From: Aegilops tauschii subsp. strangulata
Taxonomy: Eukaryota > Streptophyta > Magnoliopsida > Poales > Poaceae
Length of the DNA: 64,000 nucleotides
Assembly (NCBI RefSeq): GCF_002575655.3
Contig: NC_053040.3
Span: 154,257,148-154,321,147 of the forward strand
Direction of reading: 5' to 3'
A program made the translations under genes and the position numbers. Positions 35,584-48,611 of the stretch are shown here, one piece after another. Each line of letters begins with the position of its first letter. Position 1 is the first letter of the stretch. The notes under the pieces are model-generated. The model had not been told where the DNA came from. It did no database searches and worked only from the letters and a program-made list of their open reading frames with translations.

Positions 35584-35945
35584 CACTATTAGGGAAATGC
35601 TTATAAGTAGGGCACCAGTAGTAGCGCTGAAAAAAGCAAGCGCTGCTGCTAATTAGCAGTAGCGCTAGTCTGGGGCAGCGCTACAAGTAATACTTTAGAA
35701 GTAGCGCTGTAAAAGTAAAAAAGCGCTACGACTAAGTGGGACCCAACGAGCCCACCGACGCTAGCTGTAGTAGCAACGCTGTCCAGAATACAACGCTACT
35801 ACTAAGAGTTTAGCAGTAGAGCTTTTTTTCAGAGCACCGCTACTGCTAATGGGCCCCACTTAACAGTAGCGCTTTTTCTGAAAAGCGCTACTACTAAATA
35901 ACATAGTAGTGCTTTCTAGAAAACAACGCTATTGCTAGGCGTGGC
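35584..35945 (+). repeat. Left terminal inverted repeat and subterminal repeat array of the CACTA
   Basis: After the CACTATTAGGG terminus, about ten copies of AGCAGTAGCGCT-like units lie in both orientations, such as AGTAGCGCTG, AGCGCTACTACTAA and CAGTAGCGCTTTTT. The matching array is at the right end. In En/Spm, subterminal repeats of this kind bind the element's own protein; that role is inferred here. Confidence 0.85.
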
Positions 35946-37761
35946 TGGTGCCACCACACAAGATTTAAGTTTAATTGCTAAAAAGTAGCCAACATACGTA
36001 GTTGCGAACTCACGGTTTATTGTTTACATAGAAGATATAATCAAAAGCCTCATATGTTTTTAATCTTGTGTATTCATATGTTATCCTTTATTCGTGTCTA
36101 CATCTGTAGTACATTAATTAGTTAGCACTGACAATTATAGGGAAGTTTGTTTTATAATCACTTGGTTTTTCTTTCATGCATTTTAGAATGATGTGAATAA
36201 AGGGTCTAATTAATATAGGAAAAAATTATTTCAATGATTAAGGTTGAAAAATGATCATATTTCATTCACTCTTGGAGCATGTTTGTATAGAACGGTGATG
36301 TGGATGTGCATAAGGGAAATAAACAGGATGGAAGAAAACAAAATATAACGCCCCGCGTGTGTGTGTCAGATCCATTACTAAAATTTGCTTGGTTCCTCCT
36401 AGTTATATTAACTTACTTTTTTTGCTTCTAACCGTCAGTATTATTCATAAAACCATTCGTTTTTTCCGTGTGATATACTCGCTTACAAATGTACATAGAG
36501 AAAATATAATTCGAAACAATCTAAAAAAAGTGCCAATTCATTGTTTTGTGGCTAAATGTTTTTTCAATGAAGTATGCTTTGAGAGATATGAGAAAAAGCG
36601 TACACACATCAAACATACCTTGTGCATGCGGTTCCACGCTGCAGGGCAGAGGAATTACATCTTAGGCTTAATTCGCATAGTCGGATGTAAGAGAGAAAGA
36701 GAGAAGCTAAATTGGAAGAACAATTAGTTCCTTGTGTTTAGAAAATCCGATTTGGAATTGAACTCCAACTCGTCTTCTTACTACGTGCATGCCAAACACT
36801 CATAGGGCATCAGCCATACCCGTTCTTTTAGGAGGCCTTTTTGTATATTTCCTTATATAGGTTATCTTCTTCTGTACGTGTACATATAAGAGACTCGGTT
36901 CTATGTGTCAATCATAAGACTTATTATGTTAAAAAAAGATGTTAAACAAATCATAACTTTTTTTTTGAAATTAAAAAAAAATCAAAAGACTTATTACCCC
37001 TAAGAAAAAATCATAAGACTTATTTCTATGTTGCCCGCAAAAAAAATACTTATTTGTACGCGACCGATGTTGTACATAAATTTTCCATCCTCTAATCTCA
37101 AACGTTATAATTCAAATCAATGGAAAGTGTTTTTTGCATGTATCTATTTTTCGGCAAAAATAATTATACCTATATTGGTGTAATGTCGTACTGGATTTTT
37201 TTTTCCAGAACAGTTTGGCCGCTACAACAATCTGATCACTGGTATTTGCGGGCACGTAGGAGACTGTTTTTTTAGATCAATGGAGTGATGTATTGCTGCC
37301 CCTGGACTTTAACTTGCGGGTGAGTAATTTTTACAGCAGTCTGATCACTGGTATCTGAGGGGACGTATGAGTCTGTTTTTTCTTTTGGAACATGAAGTCT
37401 GCTTTTTCTAGATCGATGTAGGGACGTATGGCTGCCTCCTGATTTTAACTTGGGATTGCCCCATGATGATTTCCAATATGTATTAGGTGAAAATTAGTGC
37501 CTTTAATTCACACGTACAGGCAGCGTATTTTATTTTCCTTTGAAAAGCACGTACGTGCAGTAGCAGACTCCTTTTTTTGCGAGTGAGAGGACCCCTTTTT
37601 AGAAAGGCTTGTACATGCAGATGGTTTTTAAATACAGGTTATATACTTATATATTTCTAGACATGTAGGATCCGGATTCCTGTAGAATTTTTTTAACACA
37701 CTGTAGAATTTTATTTGACGTGTAGTACTTGCCTATCTCACTTTTTTGTACGTGTGTTGTA

Positions 37762-37841
37762 CTCCCTCCGTCCCATAATATAAGAACGTTTTTACACTAG
37801 TGTAGTGTAAAAAACATTCTTATATTTTGGGACAGAGGGAG
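37762..37841. mobile_element. Stowaway MITE (Tc1/Mariner-type), 80 bp
   Basis: It starts CTCCCTCCGTCCCATAATAT and ends ATATTTTGGGACAGAGGGAG, near-perfect inverted arms around a central CACTAGTGTAGTG. The TA dinucleotides at 37760-37761 and 37842-37843 are the target duplication. Length and ends match the common Triticeae Stowaway group (Thalos-like). It has no coding capacity and needs a mariner transposase in trans. Confidence 0.95.
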
Positions 37842-38107
37842 TACTTGCCTAATCTTTCTAGCTGTGTAAGATTAAAGATTCACGTAGAGTTTTTTCTTTA
37901 ACGTGTAGTACTTGTCTTATTTGAGGTTTTCACGTGTAGTGCTCGCATAATCTCAACCGTTGATACATCTTAGTTTTAGAGTGTCAAATCATCACCGTTC
38001 GTTTTCTATCGTACAATAGATAGATAGATAAATAGATAGATGTTATTTTGTCAAATGTGCTATGGATGAATATAAAATTGTTAATAACTTGTGTACTATT
38101 TAATCTA

Positions 38108-38255
38108 ACCATCGGGTACCCAATGGGTATGGGTATCCGTCGGATATGGGTACGGGTAAAGTTTCATACCCATGGGTACGGGTATGGATACAATTTTATA
38201 CCCATTAACTACATGGGTATGGGTATGGTATTGCTCTACCCGCCTCATACCCTAC
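38108..38255. repeat. GGGTAC/GGGTAT-type short repeat block
   Basis: Overlapping GGGTACCC, GGGTATGGGTA and TACCCATGGGTACGGG units occur in both orientations. They form a simple, partly palindromic repeat just before the pyrimidine-rich leader of the transposase gene. A non-B structure or expansion is possible but not shown. Confidence 0.7.
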
Positions 38256-38878
38256 CCATTGCCATCCTTACTCCTCCCCCTTTGCCCTCTCCCCCCCTCT
38301 TTCCCCCCTCCCCTCACCATTGTTTCCGTTCTTATCTCTTCCTTCAACCTCTCTTCTCTCCCCATTAATTTCCCCTTCACCATAACTCTCCTTCATAAAT
38401 GGCCTTCTCATCTCTAGCTACCTCATTTATTTGGCTCTCCCTCCATTCCATAGATATAGATCTAGCTAGCTCATCTCTCTCCCACTCCATTAGTTACCTA
38501 GAGTCATCTCTCCTCCCCAACAACTAGATCCAGCTAGCTATTTAGCCATCCACACTTTCGATCCCTATAGGTAGCGAAAGGCCTCATCCGGTTGGTCTCT
38601 CTCGGGAGATAGGTGAGTAAAAAGTTGTTCATTTCAAGAATGGGAATATGTGTGTGAATGGGAATATGTGTGTTTGGGATATGGAGATTTGTGCGAGTGA
38701 CATGTGCCCCGAGTTGCTTATGATTTGCCGAATGTCGATTTATTTCCGTTTCGGTGAATTTCGAGCAAACTCGATATGTCGTATTTTTAAGCAAGGTCAT
38801 GCCAAATTTTTATATGACTTTGATGCATGCATGCATTTTGTTTATAACCCTTTTGCTTGTTATACCGTGCATTCGGTC

Positions 38879-41384
38879 ATGAAGGTGAGTGGATGGAAGG
38901 TGGAGCGATACATGCAATCCGCGGTGATGGACATGTATGCAAATAATCGGACTAGGATAAGATGACCGTGTACAAGATGCAAAGAAGGAGTCCTTTTGGA
39001 CCCTTTTGATCATGTTAGTTTGAAGGCGCACCTGCTGATGAATGTTTTCATGGATGGCTATACTCGGTGGATAAGTGAAGATGATGATGATGATGAGGAC
39101 GTCCACATGGCAGGGAATAACGACATGGGGCTAGACGAAGAGATGACCGATCTACACAAAGACGATGGCGCCGGACATGGCCGCGGGCGCCGGACATGGC
39201 GGCTGGGAAGAGTCCGGAAATGACGGCGGTGGAGAAGATTCCGGACACGGCGAAGAAGAGTCCGGACATGGCGGAGAAGAGGCGGAGGTCACGCCGTAGT
39301 CTTCGACGCTACTAAGTGCAGTCGTGCAGGACCCTCATGTTCGAGACCTCCTTCGCAAGAGTACGACTAGCGAGGGAGCTGCTTCTAGAGAGGAGGCCAA
39401 GCTAGCGCAACTTGAACTAGACTCGAAGACTCCATTGTATGACGGTCGCGATCCCGAGGTGACTCGCTTGAGTTTTTCACGCTCGAACTTCTAAAGACGA
39501 AGGCCGAAAACAAATGGACAGACAAAAACCTCGATGAGCATTTGAAGTATCTACATACTAAAGTTCTTCCCGCGGGGAACCTGTGTCCTACTAGTGTCGA
39601 GGAGGCCAAGAAAATCGTTTGCCATTTTGATTTGCCACACATTAGGTACCACGCATGCATCAACGATTGCATCATTTATCGGGGGGAGCACGCGGAAAAA
39701 CCAGCTGTCCAATGTGCAATGCTTCTCGATACAAGAAGGCAGGAAAGAAAGCTCCTCAGAAAGTTGTACAGTACTTTCCGATCACTCCCCGTCTGCAGCG
39801 GTATTTCGTAGATCCTAAGGAAGCAAAGCTCATGCGCTGGCACCCGGAGAGGAAGAAGCCCGACGATGGAGATGATCCGAAGCTGAGACACCTCGTAGAT
39901 GGTAGCCAGTGGAGAGCATTCAACACCTTATATGGATTTGCTGCAGAAGATCCAAGGAACATCGTGCTTGGTGCGAGTACCGATGGCATGAATCCGTTTG
40001 GAAACCAGAACACCAACCACAACACATGGCCCGTCTTTGTATGGATGTACAGCCTCGTCCCATGAAAGTGCATGAAGACAAAGTACATACACTTGAGCAT
40101 GCTGATTCAAGGGCCGAAACAACCGGGAAATAATATTAACCTGTATATGGGGCTTCTGAAAGAGGAGCTAGACACGTTATGGAAAACACCGGCATGGACA
40201 TGGGACGCCAGCAAAGGAGAGTATTCCATATGAGAGTCGCGCTGATGACGACAGTGCATGACTTTCTCGGTTACAGGTACACCTCAGGCCAGGTGTGCCA
40301 TGGATACTGCGGATGCACGTGGTGCATGGATGATACAACGTCTTAGCAGCTTACATCAACGAAAGATGGCGGGTCCGAGAAAATTGTGTACAAGGGGCAT
40401 CATAGGTGGCTCGAGAAGGATGACCCGTGGAGAAAGCGTGGAGATCTATTCAATGGGTTGTTTGAGCATCGAGGACGTCCACGTAAGAGGAGCGGCACCG
40501 AAATCAATGAGTTGTTGAAAAACTGGGAACAGTGCCCCGCGCCGGGAAAGATGAAAAAGGCGTCGGAGTCGCTGCTGAAGGTATGGAAAATGAGGTCTGT
40601 TTTCTGGGACTTGGAGCACTGTCCCAATCACGACACACCTCATTGCCTTGATCAAATGCATATCATGAAGAATGTCCTCGAGAGATTGCTTGGCACACTG
40701 ATGAACACGCCGGAGAAGACCAAGGATGGGCCGAAGGCAAGGAAAGACTTGGAAGATTTGAAGATCAGGAAAGATCTCCACCGTAAAAAAAAGTCGACGG
40801 AGGAGACGGAGACAGAGGCGGAGGAGGGGGAAAGGGGCATAAAAGTCAACAAGAAGGAGGAGAATTATTGCCCCCTTATTGCTTCACCTTAAGTGCGAAG
40901 GAGATCGATCAATTCATCAAGTGCCTTATGGGAATCAAAGTCAGTTCCAGTTACTGTGTGAAGACAAACAGATTTCTAGACACGAAGAAGAAAAGGTTCA
41001 GCGGGATGAAGTATCTTGACTGTCACGTGATGATGACGCAGATACTCCCGGTTGCCATTAGAGGGATAATGGACAAGCACGCCCGTGACACGCTTACTGG
41101 TCTCTGCAACTTCTTCAATGTTATCACTCGAAAGTCCATAAGTGTGAAGCAGCTCTGAAGGCTACATGAAGAGATCGTTATCATACTATGTGAGCTTGAG
41201 ATGTACTTCCCGCCCGCATTCTTTGACGTCATGGTGCATCTGTGTGTCCACATCGTGGACGACATCATCGACCTCTGGCCGATATTCCTTCACAGCATGA
41301 TGCCGTTCGAGAGGATGAATGGGGTCGTCAAAGGATTCATTCGTAACATGTCCCGTCCTGATGGGAGCATCGTCCAGGGGTATT
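38879..41384 (+). pseudogene. CACTA TNP2-type transposase, piece 1
   Basis: This is the N-terminal and catalytic part of the transposase, an RNase-H-fold enzyme that would cut at the CACTA ends. Probable start MKVSGWKVERYM. A transposase-associated zinc-finger-like region (PCTRCKEGV, then FMDGYTRW) is followed by an acidic linker. The TNP2 core has QYFPITPRLQRYF, then NIVLGASTDGMNPFG with the first catalytic Asp, WTWDASKGEYFHM with a second, and TVHDFLGYRYTSG. A DUF4218-type region MYFPPAFFDVMVHL runs into the insertion. Breaks include a stop at 38963, several frameshifts between 39220 and 39720, and stops near 40063, 40345 and 41156. The frame stops at GSIVQGYL, where the solo LTR with GTATT inserted, and resumes at 45233. 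Confidence 0.9.
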
Positions 41385-44300
41385 TGTAACGCCCCGAGAC
41401 CGACGCTCCAGACGGCTTCCATGTTTTTCATCGTTGTCATGTGTTTTGTTTGTTTGTTGCATTCATCATGGCATCATCGCATTGCATCTGCATGTTTTCA
41501 TAAAACTTGCATCCGCTCATAGTTGCTGCGTCCACCCTTGCTTTCGTTGACCGTTCCAGACCAATTGGGTTTTCGCTTCCCTCTTGACCGTGACCGCCTA
41601 ACCGCCTTTGCGTGCGTGTCCCACTTCTCCGAACCCGACCCGAGCTGTCGTTACCGATGGGTCCGGATCATCCCCCAACATCCCTAAAATATCTCCGTTT
41701 TGTTATTTGGACTCCCTACCTATTTATTCTCGATCATCCGATTGCGATCGGAGGGACGAGGTAGCCCCTAACCTAATCCGTGATGTATATATTCGTCCAC
41801 CCCTAGTCCATTTTGGCAAACCCTAAAAATCCTCTCCCTTGTCCCATCGCGCCGCCGCCACTAGCCCCACTCACCAAATCCCCCTCGGGATCCATCCCTC
41901 CCCAACCATCGCTCACCACCTACAACCTCCAGATCCCCTCGCCCTCCTCCCTCTTCGAGCGCGAGGCCATGCCTCCTCTGCTCGATCTCCACCGCAAGCT
42001 GCAGCCGCGCCTCCCGCTCCCTCCTCGATCTAGATCGAGAGGGGTTCGATCCCCTGCCTCTGCCCAAGCTCCTCCCGCAGCTCCCCATCACCCTCGACCC
42101 CGCCTCATCGGCCGGTCGACACCGGCGACCGGAACATCGCCGGAGATGAGTGCCCCGACAGCCCCGCTCTTTTCCCCTTCCTGCTTCTCTACCTCTCTTT
42201 CTCACGATCTCCCCCTCCCTCTCTCTGTTTTCGCTCACAGGAGACCACCATGGCCGCTGCATCAAGCTCCGTCGTCGTCGTTTTGTGCCGGGGATGGATG
42301 GATCCATGCTCCGCGCGCCCAGATCTTCCACCGCCGCATCAGGCGCTCAAGCCCCGTCGTGCCGCACCTCTGCTTCATCCGAGAAGAGACGAGACTTCGC
42401 CGCCCGCTCCTTCCTAGGTCGCTGGGAGACCATGGCCTCCACCCACGCTCCTCTGCACCCAGGCGAAGCGCACTCGGCCTCCTCCTGCCGCGCCAAGACC
42501 GCTTCCCCGTCGTCCCCTTCTACTTCGTCATCACACGCTCCTGCCTCGCCAGCCGCGCCAAGTCCCTCTGCTTCGTCGCCCGCCTGCGTCCTCCTCTGCT
42601 TCGAGCCGCATCCTGCATCGAGCGAACACTCGTCCTCGAGCGCTGACCGCGCCCCCTCCACCTCCTCGTTCGGTCCAGCCAAGGCCCAGCTCGCTCGCGC
42701 CGCCCCTCCGCCTGCTGCCTCTCCACCAGCTGGGCCTCAGCCCATGGTGAGCCACCGCTGCGCCCCTTCCACTGTTGGCCCAAGTGCAGATTCGGCCCGA
42801 ACGAATTTTGCTATTTCCAGAAAAAAATACATATCTATAGATTACCCCTTGCTGTTCATGCATTTAATAACTGAATAACCATGCATCATATGTAAATAAT
42901 TTATATATGAAAAATGCTTAGATTTTTGTCTAGTTTCATGTTATGCCACTTTCATCCATGTTTAAAATGTTTAAAATGATGTTTGCAATTAATTTGCTAA
43001 ATGCCATGTTAAAATGATTTATTTCATAACTAAATAACCGTAGCTCCATTTTTAATAAACTTTATATGTAAATGGGGTAGAAAAATGCATAGATTAACAT
43101 GTTGCACTTTATTTTCCTGTTTAAAAACAATAAAATATGGTTTTAGGCAGAACAGTACCAAATCTAAAATATGGACATGAGGATTTTCCGGAATTGTTGT
43201 TTGTTGTTCCGGCCTCATTTAAACTTGCCTAAATAGTTAGTTTACTTATGCTTCACCCTTTTGCCATGTTTAATAACATTTAATATTGTTGGGTACATAA
43301 CCGAGAGAGAACTAAATAATTGATGTGGTGTTTCGTCAATATGCAACTCGTTGCATATTGAGCTCCACTTAATTGTAGTGTTATTTGTTGCACTTTGCCA
43401 TGCCATGCTCATTAAATCAGACATGCATCATACTTGATTGTGCATCATGCCATGTTTATGTGATGATTGTTTACTATGTTGTTTGTTTCTTTCCGGGTTT
43501 CTTCTCTCGTTAGCTTCGGTTTCGTTCCGGAGTTGTGAGGATTCGTTCGACTACGTCCGTTTGTCTTCTTCATGGACTCGTTCTTCTTCCTAGCGGGATC
43601 TCAGGCAAGATGACCATACCCTCGAAATCACTTCTATCTTTGCTTGCTAGTTGTTCGCTCTATTTCTATGCTGCGCTACCTACCACTTGCTATATCATGC
43701 CTCCCATGTTGCCATGTCAAGCCTCTAACCATCCTTTCCTAGCAAACCGTTGTTTGGCTAAGTTACCGCTTTTGCTCAGCCCTTCTTATAGCGTTGCTAG
43801 TTGCAGGTGAAGTTGAAGTTGGTTCCATGTTGGAACATGGATATTTTGGGATATCACAATATCTCTTATTTAATTAATGCATCTATATACTTGGTAAAGG
43901 GTGGAAGGCTCGGCCTTATGCCTGGTGTTTTGTTCCACTCTTGCCGCCCTAGTTTCTGTCATACCGGTGTTATGTTCCTTGATTTTGTGTTCCTTACGCG
44001 GTTGGGTGATTTATGGGACCCCCTTGACAGTTCGCTTTGAATAAAACTCCTCCAGCAAGGCCTAACCTTGGTTTTAACATTTGCCACCTAAGCCTTTTTC
44101 CCTTGGGTTCTGCAGGCTCAAGGGTCATCTTATTTTACCCCCCCCCCCCCGGGCCAGTGCTCCTCGGAGTGTTGGTCCAAACTAGAGCCACTTGCAGCGC
44201 CACCTCGGGGAAACTTGAGGGCTGGTTTTAGTTGTACGTAGTGTTCATCCGGTGTGTCCTGAGAACGAGGTACGTGCGACTCCTATCAGGATTGTCGACA

Positions 44301-45227
44301 CATCGGGCGGCTTTGCTGGTCTTGTTTTACCGTTGTCGAAATGTCTTGTAAACCGGGATTCCGAGACTGATCGGGTCTTCCCGGGAGAAGGAATATCCTT
44401 CGTTGACCGTGAGAGCTTATAATGGGCTAAGTTGGGACACCCCTGCAGGGTATAAACTTTCGAGAGCCGTGCCCGCGGTTATGTGGCAGATGGGAATTTG
44501 TTAATATCCGGTTGTAGAGAACTTGACACCCGACTTAATTTAAAATGCATCAACCGCGTGTGTAGCCGTGATGGTCTCTTTTCGGCGGAGTCCGGGAAGA
44601 GAACACGGCTTTTGAGTTATGTTTGACGTAAGTAGGAGTTCAGGATCACTTCTTGATCATTACTAGTTGACGACCGTTCCGTTGCTCCTCTTCTCGCTCT
44701 TATTTGTGTATGTTAGCCACCATATATGCTTAGTGCTTGCTGCAGCTCCACCTCACTACCTTCTCCTACCCATAAGCTTAAATAGTCTTGATCTTGCGGC
44801 TGTGAGATTGCTGAGTCCTCGTGACTCACAGATACTTCCAAAACAGTTGCAGGTGCCGACGATACCAGTGCAGGTGATGCAACCGAGCTCAAGTGGGAGT
44901 TCGACGAGGGCCTTGGTCATTACTATGTTTCGTTTCCTGATGATCAGTAGTGGAGCCCAGTTGGGACGATCGGGGACCTAGCATTTGGGGTTATCTTCTT
45001 TTTATCTGGATTTGACCGTAGTCGGTCTATGTGTGTATCTTGAATGATGTATGAATTTATTTATATATTGTGTGAAGTGGCGATTGTAAGACAACTCTTT
45101 ATCCCATTCTTGTTCATTACATGGGATTGTGTGAAGATGACCCTTCTTGTGACAAAACCACAATGCGGTTATGCCTCTAAGTCGTGCCTCGACACGTGGG
45201 AGATATAGTCGCATCGTGGGCGTTACA
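41385..45227. repeat. Solo LTR of 3.84 kb inside the transposase gene
   Basis: Perfect terminal inverted bases TGTAACGCCC and GGGCGTTACA, with the 5-bp duplication GTATT at 41380-41384 and 45228-45232. The transposase frame is continuous across it. A TATA-like GATGTATATATTCG lies near 41783, and a GC-rich segment with open frames spans 41813-42700. No gag, protease, RT or integrase motif is seen, so it is an LTR only. The length and ends suggest a Gypsy element with long LTRs; the family is not asserted. TATA placement suggests plus orientation. Confidence 0.88.
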
Positions 45228-45232
45228 GTATT

Positions 45233-45831
45233 TGACGCATGAGTGCATCTCCTTTTGCGAAAATTATATAGGCGTCGGAGACCCTGTTGTTGGTTTGCCC
45301 ATCAAGAAGCATGATAGGAGGCTTGGAGGAGAAGGTCACAACAACGGACGGAGGGAATTGCACGTGGACTACTCGGATCAACGGAATGACTTTGACAGGG
45401 CTAACTTAGTAGTGCTACAACACCTAGATGTGGTAGATGATTATGTGGCATGGCACAAACAAACTATCACAAAGAAGTACCATGATAAGGGGATGCTCCA
45501 GACGGACGACGAAGTTACTGTAGAGCACAACGACACTTTCTTGCGTTGGTTCAAAGAGCAAATTCTTCAAAATCCCCTGGAAGAGGGCAGTTCGTATGGA
45601 TTGCTCATACACGCCTTAGCACGTGGCCCCGCGCCCAAACTTGCGACCTATCAGTCATATGATATCAACGGGTACACGTTCTACACGGAGGCCAAAGACA
45701 TGGACACTGATTACCAGAACTCCGGGGTGACAATTGAATGCGTGACCAGCGCCGACGGCACAACTGAAAGATTCTAAGGAAGGGTCGAAGAGATCTGGGA
45801 GCTTGACTATGCTGGAATGCACGATGCGATG
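45233..45831 (+). pseudogene. CACTA TNP2-type transposase, piece 2
   Basis: The frame continues as THECISFCENYIGVGDPVVG and then RDFDRANLVV-like sequence (here RNDFDRANLVVLQHL). It contains LRWFKEQI and the DUF4216-type region VTIECVTSADGTTERF, then a stop near 45776, then GRVEEIWELDYAG. These regions lie downstream of the catalytic core in plant CACTA transposases. The Angela element cuts the frame after about MHDAM, and it resumes at 54804. Confidence 0.9.
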
Positions 45832-47266
45832 ATTCCGTTAGCTTAGCACTTGACCGTTTACTATTCTGCTATTGCTTTCTTCATGACTTATACATGTTCC
45901 TATGGCTATGAGATTATGCAACTCCCGTTTACCGGAGGAACACTTTGTGTGCTACCAAACGTCACTACGTAACTGGGTGATTATAAAGGTGCTCTACAGG
46001 TGTCTCCAAAGGTACTTGTTGGGTTGGCGTATTTTGAGATTAGGATTTGTCACTCCGATTGTCGGAGAGGTATCTCTGGGCCCTCTCGGTAATGCACATC
46101 ACTATAAGCCTTGCAAGCAATGTGACTAATGAGTTAGTTGCGGGACGATGTATTACGGAACGAGTAAAGAGACTTGCCAGTAACGAGATTGAACTAGGTA
46201 TTGAGATACCGACGATCGAATCTCGGGCAAGTAACATACTGATGACAAAGGGAACAACGTATGTTGTTATGCGGTTTGACCGATAAAGATCTTCGTAGAA
46301 TATGTGGGAGCCAATATGAGCATCCAGGTTCCACTATCGGTTATTGACCGGAGATGTGTCTCGGTCATGTCTACATAGTTCTCAAACCCGTAGGGTCCGC
46401 ACGCTTAAAGTTCGATGACAGTTATATTATGAGTTTATGTGTTTTGATGTACCGAAGGTAGTTCGGGGTCCCGGATGTGATCATGGACATGACGAGGAGT
46501 CTCGAAATGGTCGAGACATAAACATCGATATATTGGACGACTATATTTGGACACCGGAATGGTTCCGGGTGAGATCGGGATAATACCGGAGCACCGGGAG
46601 GTTATGGGAACCCCCCGGGAGGTATATGGGCCTTAATGGGCTTTAGTGGAAAGGAGGGGAAAGGAGCAAGGGAGAGGGCGCCCCCAAGCCCAATCTGACT
46701 TGGGAGGCCCCCCCCGTTCCTTCCTCCCTCCTTCCTCTTCCTTCCCTCTCCCTCTCCAAATAGGAAAAGATGGGAGTAGGACTCCCCCTTGGGCGCGCCT
46801 CCTCCCCTTGGCCGGCCCTCTCCTCCCCCTTTATATACGGAGGAGGGGGGCACCCCATAGACACAACAATTGATCTCTTGATCTCTTAGGCGTGTGTGGT
46901 GCCCCCCTCCACCATAATCCACCTCGATCATATCGTAGCAGTGCTTAGGCAAAGCCCTACGTCGGTCGCAACATCATCACCGTCACCACGTCGTCGTGCT
47001 GACGGAACTCTCCCTCAAAGCTTAGCTGGATCGGAGTTCGACGGACGTCATCGAATTGAACATGTGCAGAACTCGGAGGTGCCGTACGTTCGGTACTTGA
47101 TCGGTCGGATCGTGAAGACGTACGACTACATCAACCGCGTTGTGCTAACGCTTCCGCTTTCGGTCTACGAGGGTACGTGGACACACTCTCCCCTCTCGTT
47201 GCTTTGCATCACCATGATCCTATGTGTGCGTAGGATTTTTTTTTGAAATTACTACGTTCCCCAACA
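45832..47266 (+). repeat. 5' LTR of outer Angela, 5' truncated
   Basis: It matches the LTR at 50941 onward from ATTCCGTTAGCTTAGCACTT and ends GTTCCCCAACA. A TATA box, TTTATATACGG, lies at about 46830, followed by the conserved CCCCATAGACACAAC leader start. It contains the 103-bp segment (46442-46544) that is missing from the split 3' LTR. Confidence 0.92.
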
Positions 47267-48611
47267 GTGGCATCTGAGCCAGGTTTTATGCGTAGATGTT
47301 ATATGCACGCGTAGAACACAAGTGAGTTGTGGGCGATACAAGTCATACTGCTTACCAGCATGTCACACTTTGGTTCGGCGGTATTGTTGGATGAAGCGGC
47401 CCGGACCGACATTACGCGTACGCTTACGCGAGACTGGTTCTACCGACGTGCTTTGCACACAGGTGGCTGGCGGGTGTCAGTTTCTCCAACTTTAGTTGAA
47501 CCGAGTGTGGCTACGCCCGGTCCTTGAGAAGGTTAAAACAGCACTAACTTGACGAACTATCGTTGTGGTTTTGATGCGTAGGTAAGAACGGATCTTGCTC
47601 AGCCCATAGCAGCCACGTAAAACTTGCAACAACAAAGTAGAGGACGTCTAACTTGTTTTTGCAGGGCATGTTGTGATGTGATATGGTCAAGACATGATGC
47701 TATATTTTATTGTATGAGATGATCATGTTTTGTAACCGAGTTATCGGCAACTGGCAGGAGCCATATGGTTGTCGCTTTATTGTATGCAATGCAATCGCCC
47801 TGTAATTGCTTTACTTTATCACTAAGCGGTAGCGATAGTCGTAGAAGCAATAATTGGCCAGATGACAACGATGCTACGATGGAGATCAAGGTGTCGTGCC
47901 GGTGACGATGGTGATCATGACGGTGCTTCGGAGATGGAGATCACAAGCACAAGATGATGATGGCCATATCATATCACTTATATTGATTGCATGTGATGTT
48001 TGTCTTTTATGCATCTTATTTTGCTTAGATCGACGGTAGCATTATAAGATGATCTCTCACTAAATTTCAAGGTATAAGTGTTCTCCCTGAGTATGCACCA
48101 TTGCGAAAGTTCTTCGTGCTGAGACACCACGTGATGATCGGGTGTGATAGGCTCTACGTTCAAATACAACGGGTGCAAAACAGTTGCACACGCAGAATAA
48201 TCAGGTTAAACTTGACAAGCCTAGCATATGCAGATATGGCCTCGGAACACTGAGACCGAAAGGTCGAGCGTGAATCATATAGTAGATATGATCAACATAG
48301 TGATGTTCACCATTGAAAACTACTCCATCTCACATGATGATCGGACATGGTTTAGTTGATTTGGATCACGTGATCACTTAGATGATTAGAGGGATATCTA
48401 TCTAAGTGGGAGTTCTTAAATAATATGATTAATTGAACTTTAATTTATCATGAACTTAGTCCTGGTAGTATTAGCATATCTACTTTCGGGATTAGTGTTG
48501 AACCTAAATAAATGTTATTTGGTGTTTGCGTTAAGCATGAATATGATTTGATCATGTTTATTACAATACGGTTATTCATTTAAGCTAGAGAATAATTGTT
48601 GTTCTATTTAC
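47267..48611 (+). other. Angela primer site and untranslated leader
   Basis: TGGCATCTGAGCC at 47268-47280 is the Met-tRNA primer site, with two changes from TGGTATCAGAGCC. The remaining leader has no coding frame, and no gag gene is recognisable before the pol fragments start at 48612. The first about 560 bp occur again, inverted, at 51814-52372. Confidence 0.8.

Larger units (their letters stand above)
35946..38600 (+). other. CACTA left non-coding region
   Basis: AT-rich sequence without a credible gene. A 122-codon frame at 36359-36727 has no recognisable domain and is not called. Landmarks are a Stowaway MITE at 37762-37841, a short GATA repeat near 38020-38041, a block of GGGTAYGGGTA-type repeats at about 38108-38255, and a pyrimidine-rich stretch at 38270-38520 that may be the transposase promoter or leader. 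GATAGGTGAGTAA at about 38609 resembles a 5' splice site of a leader intron. Confidence 0.6.

Noticed and set aside
36359..36727. 122-codon plus-strand frame in the CACTA left region
   Set aside because: AT-rich, no domain, no homology visible to CACTA proteins, poor start context.
41813..42878. Overlapping frames of 277 and 242 codons, Pro/Ser/Arg-rich
   Set aside because: They lie wholly inside a solo LTR with perfect ends and duplications, are low-complexity, overlap each other in different frames and show no domain. GC-rich LTR leader sequence explains them.
44142..44152. C run, with others at 33730 and the G run at 61801
   Set aside because: Homopolymers alone carry no evident function and may reflect sequencing or assembly; only the one at the protease motif is discussed.
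46602..46952. Gly/Arg/Pro-rich frames on both strands, seen again near 52760-53120 and 54075-54420
   Set aside because: They repeat exactly at the same place in each Angela LTR, the purine/pyrimidine-rich stretch around the TATA box, and have no protein logic.
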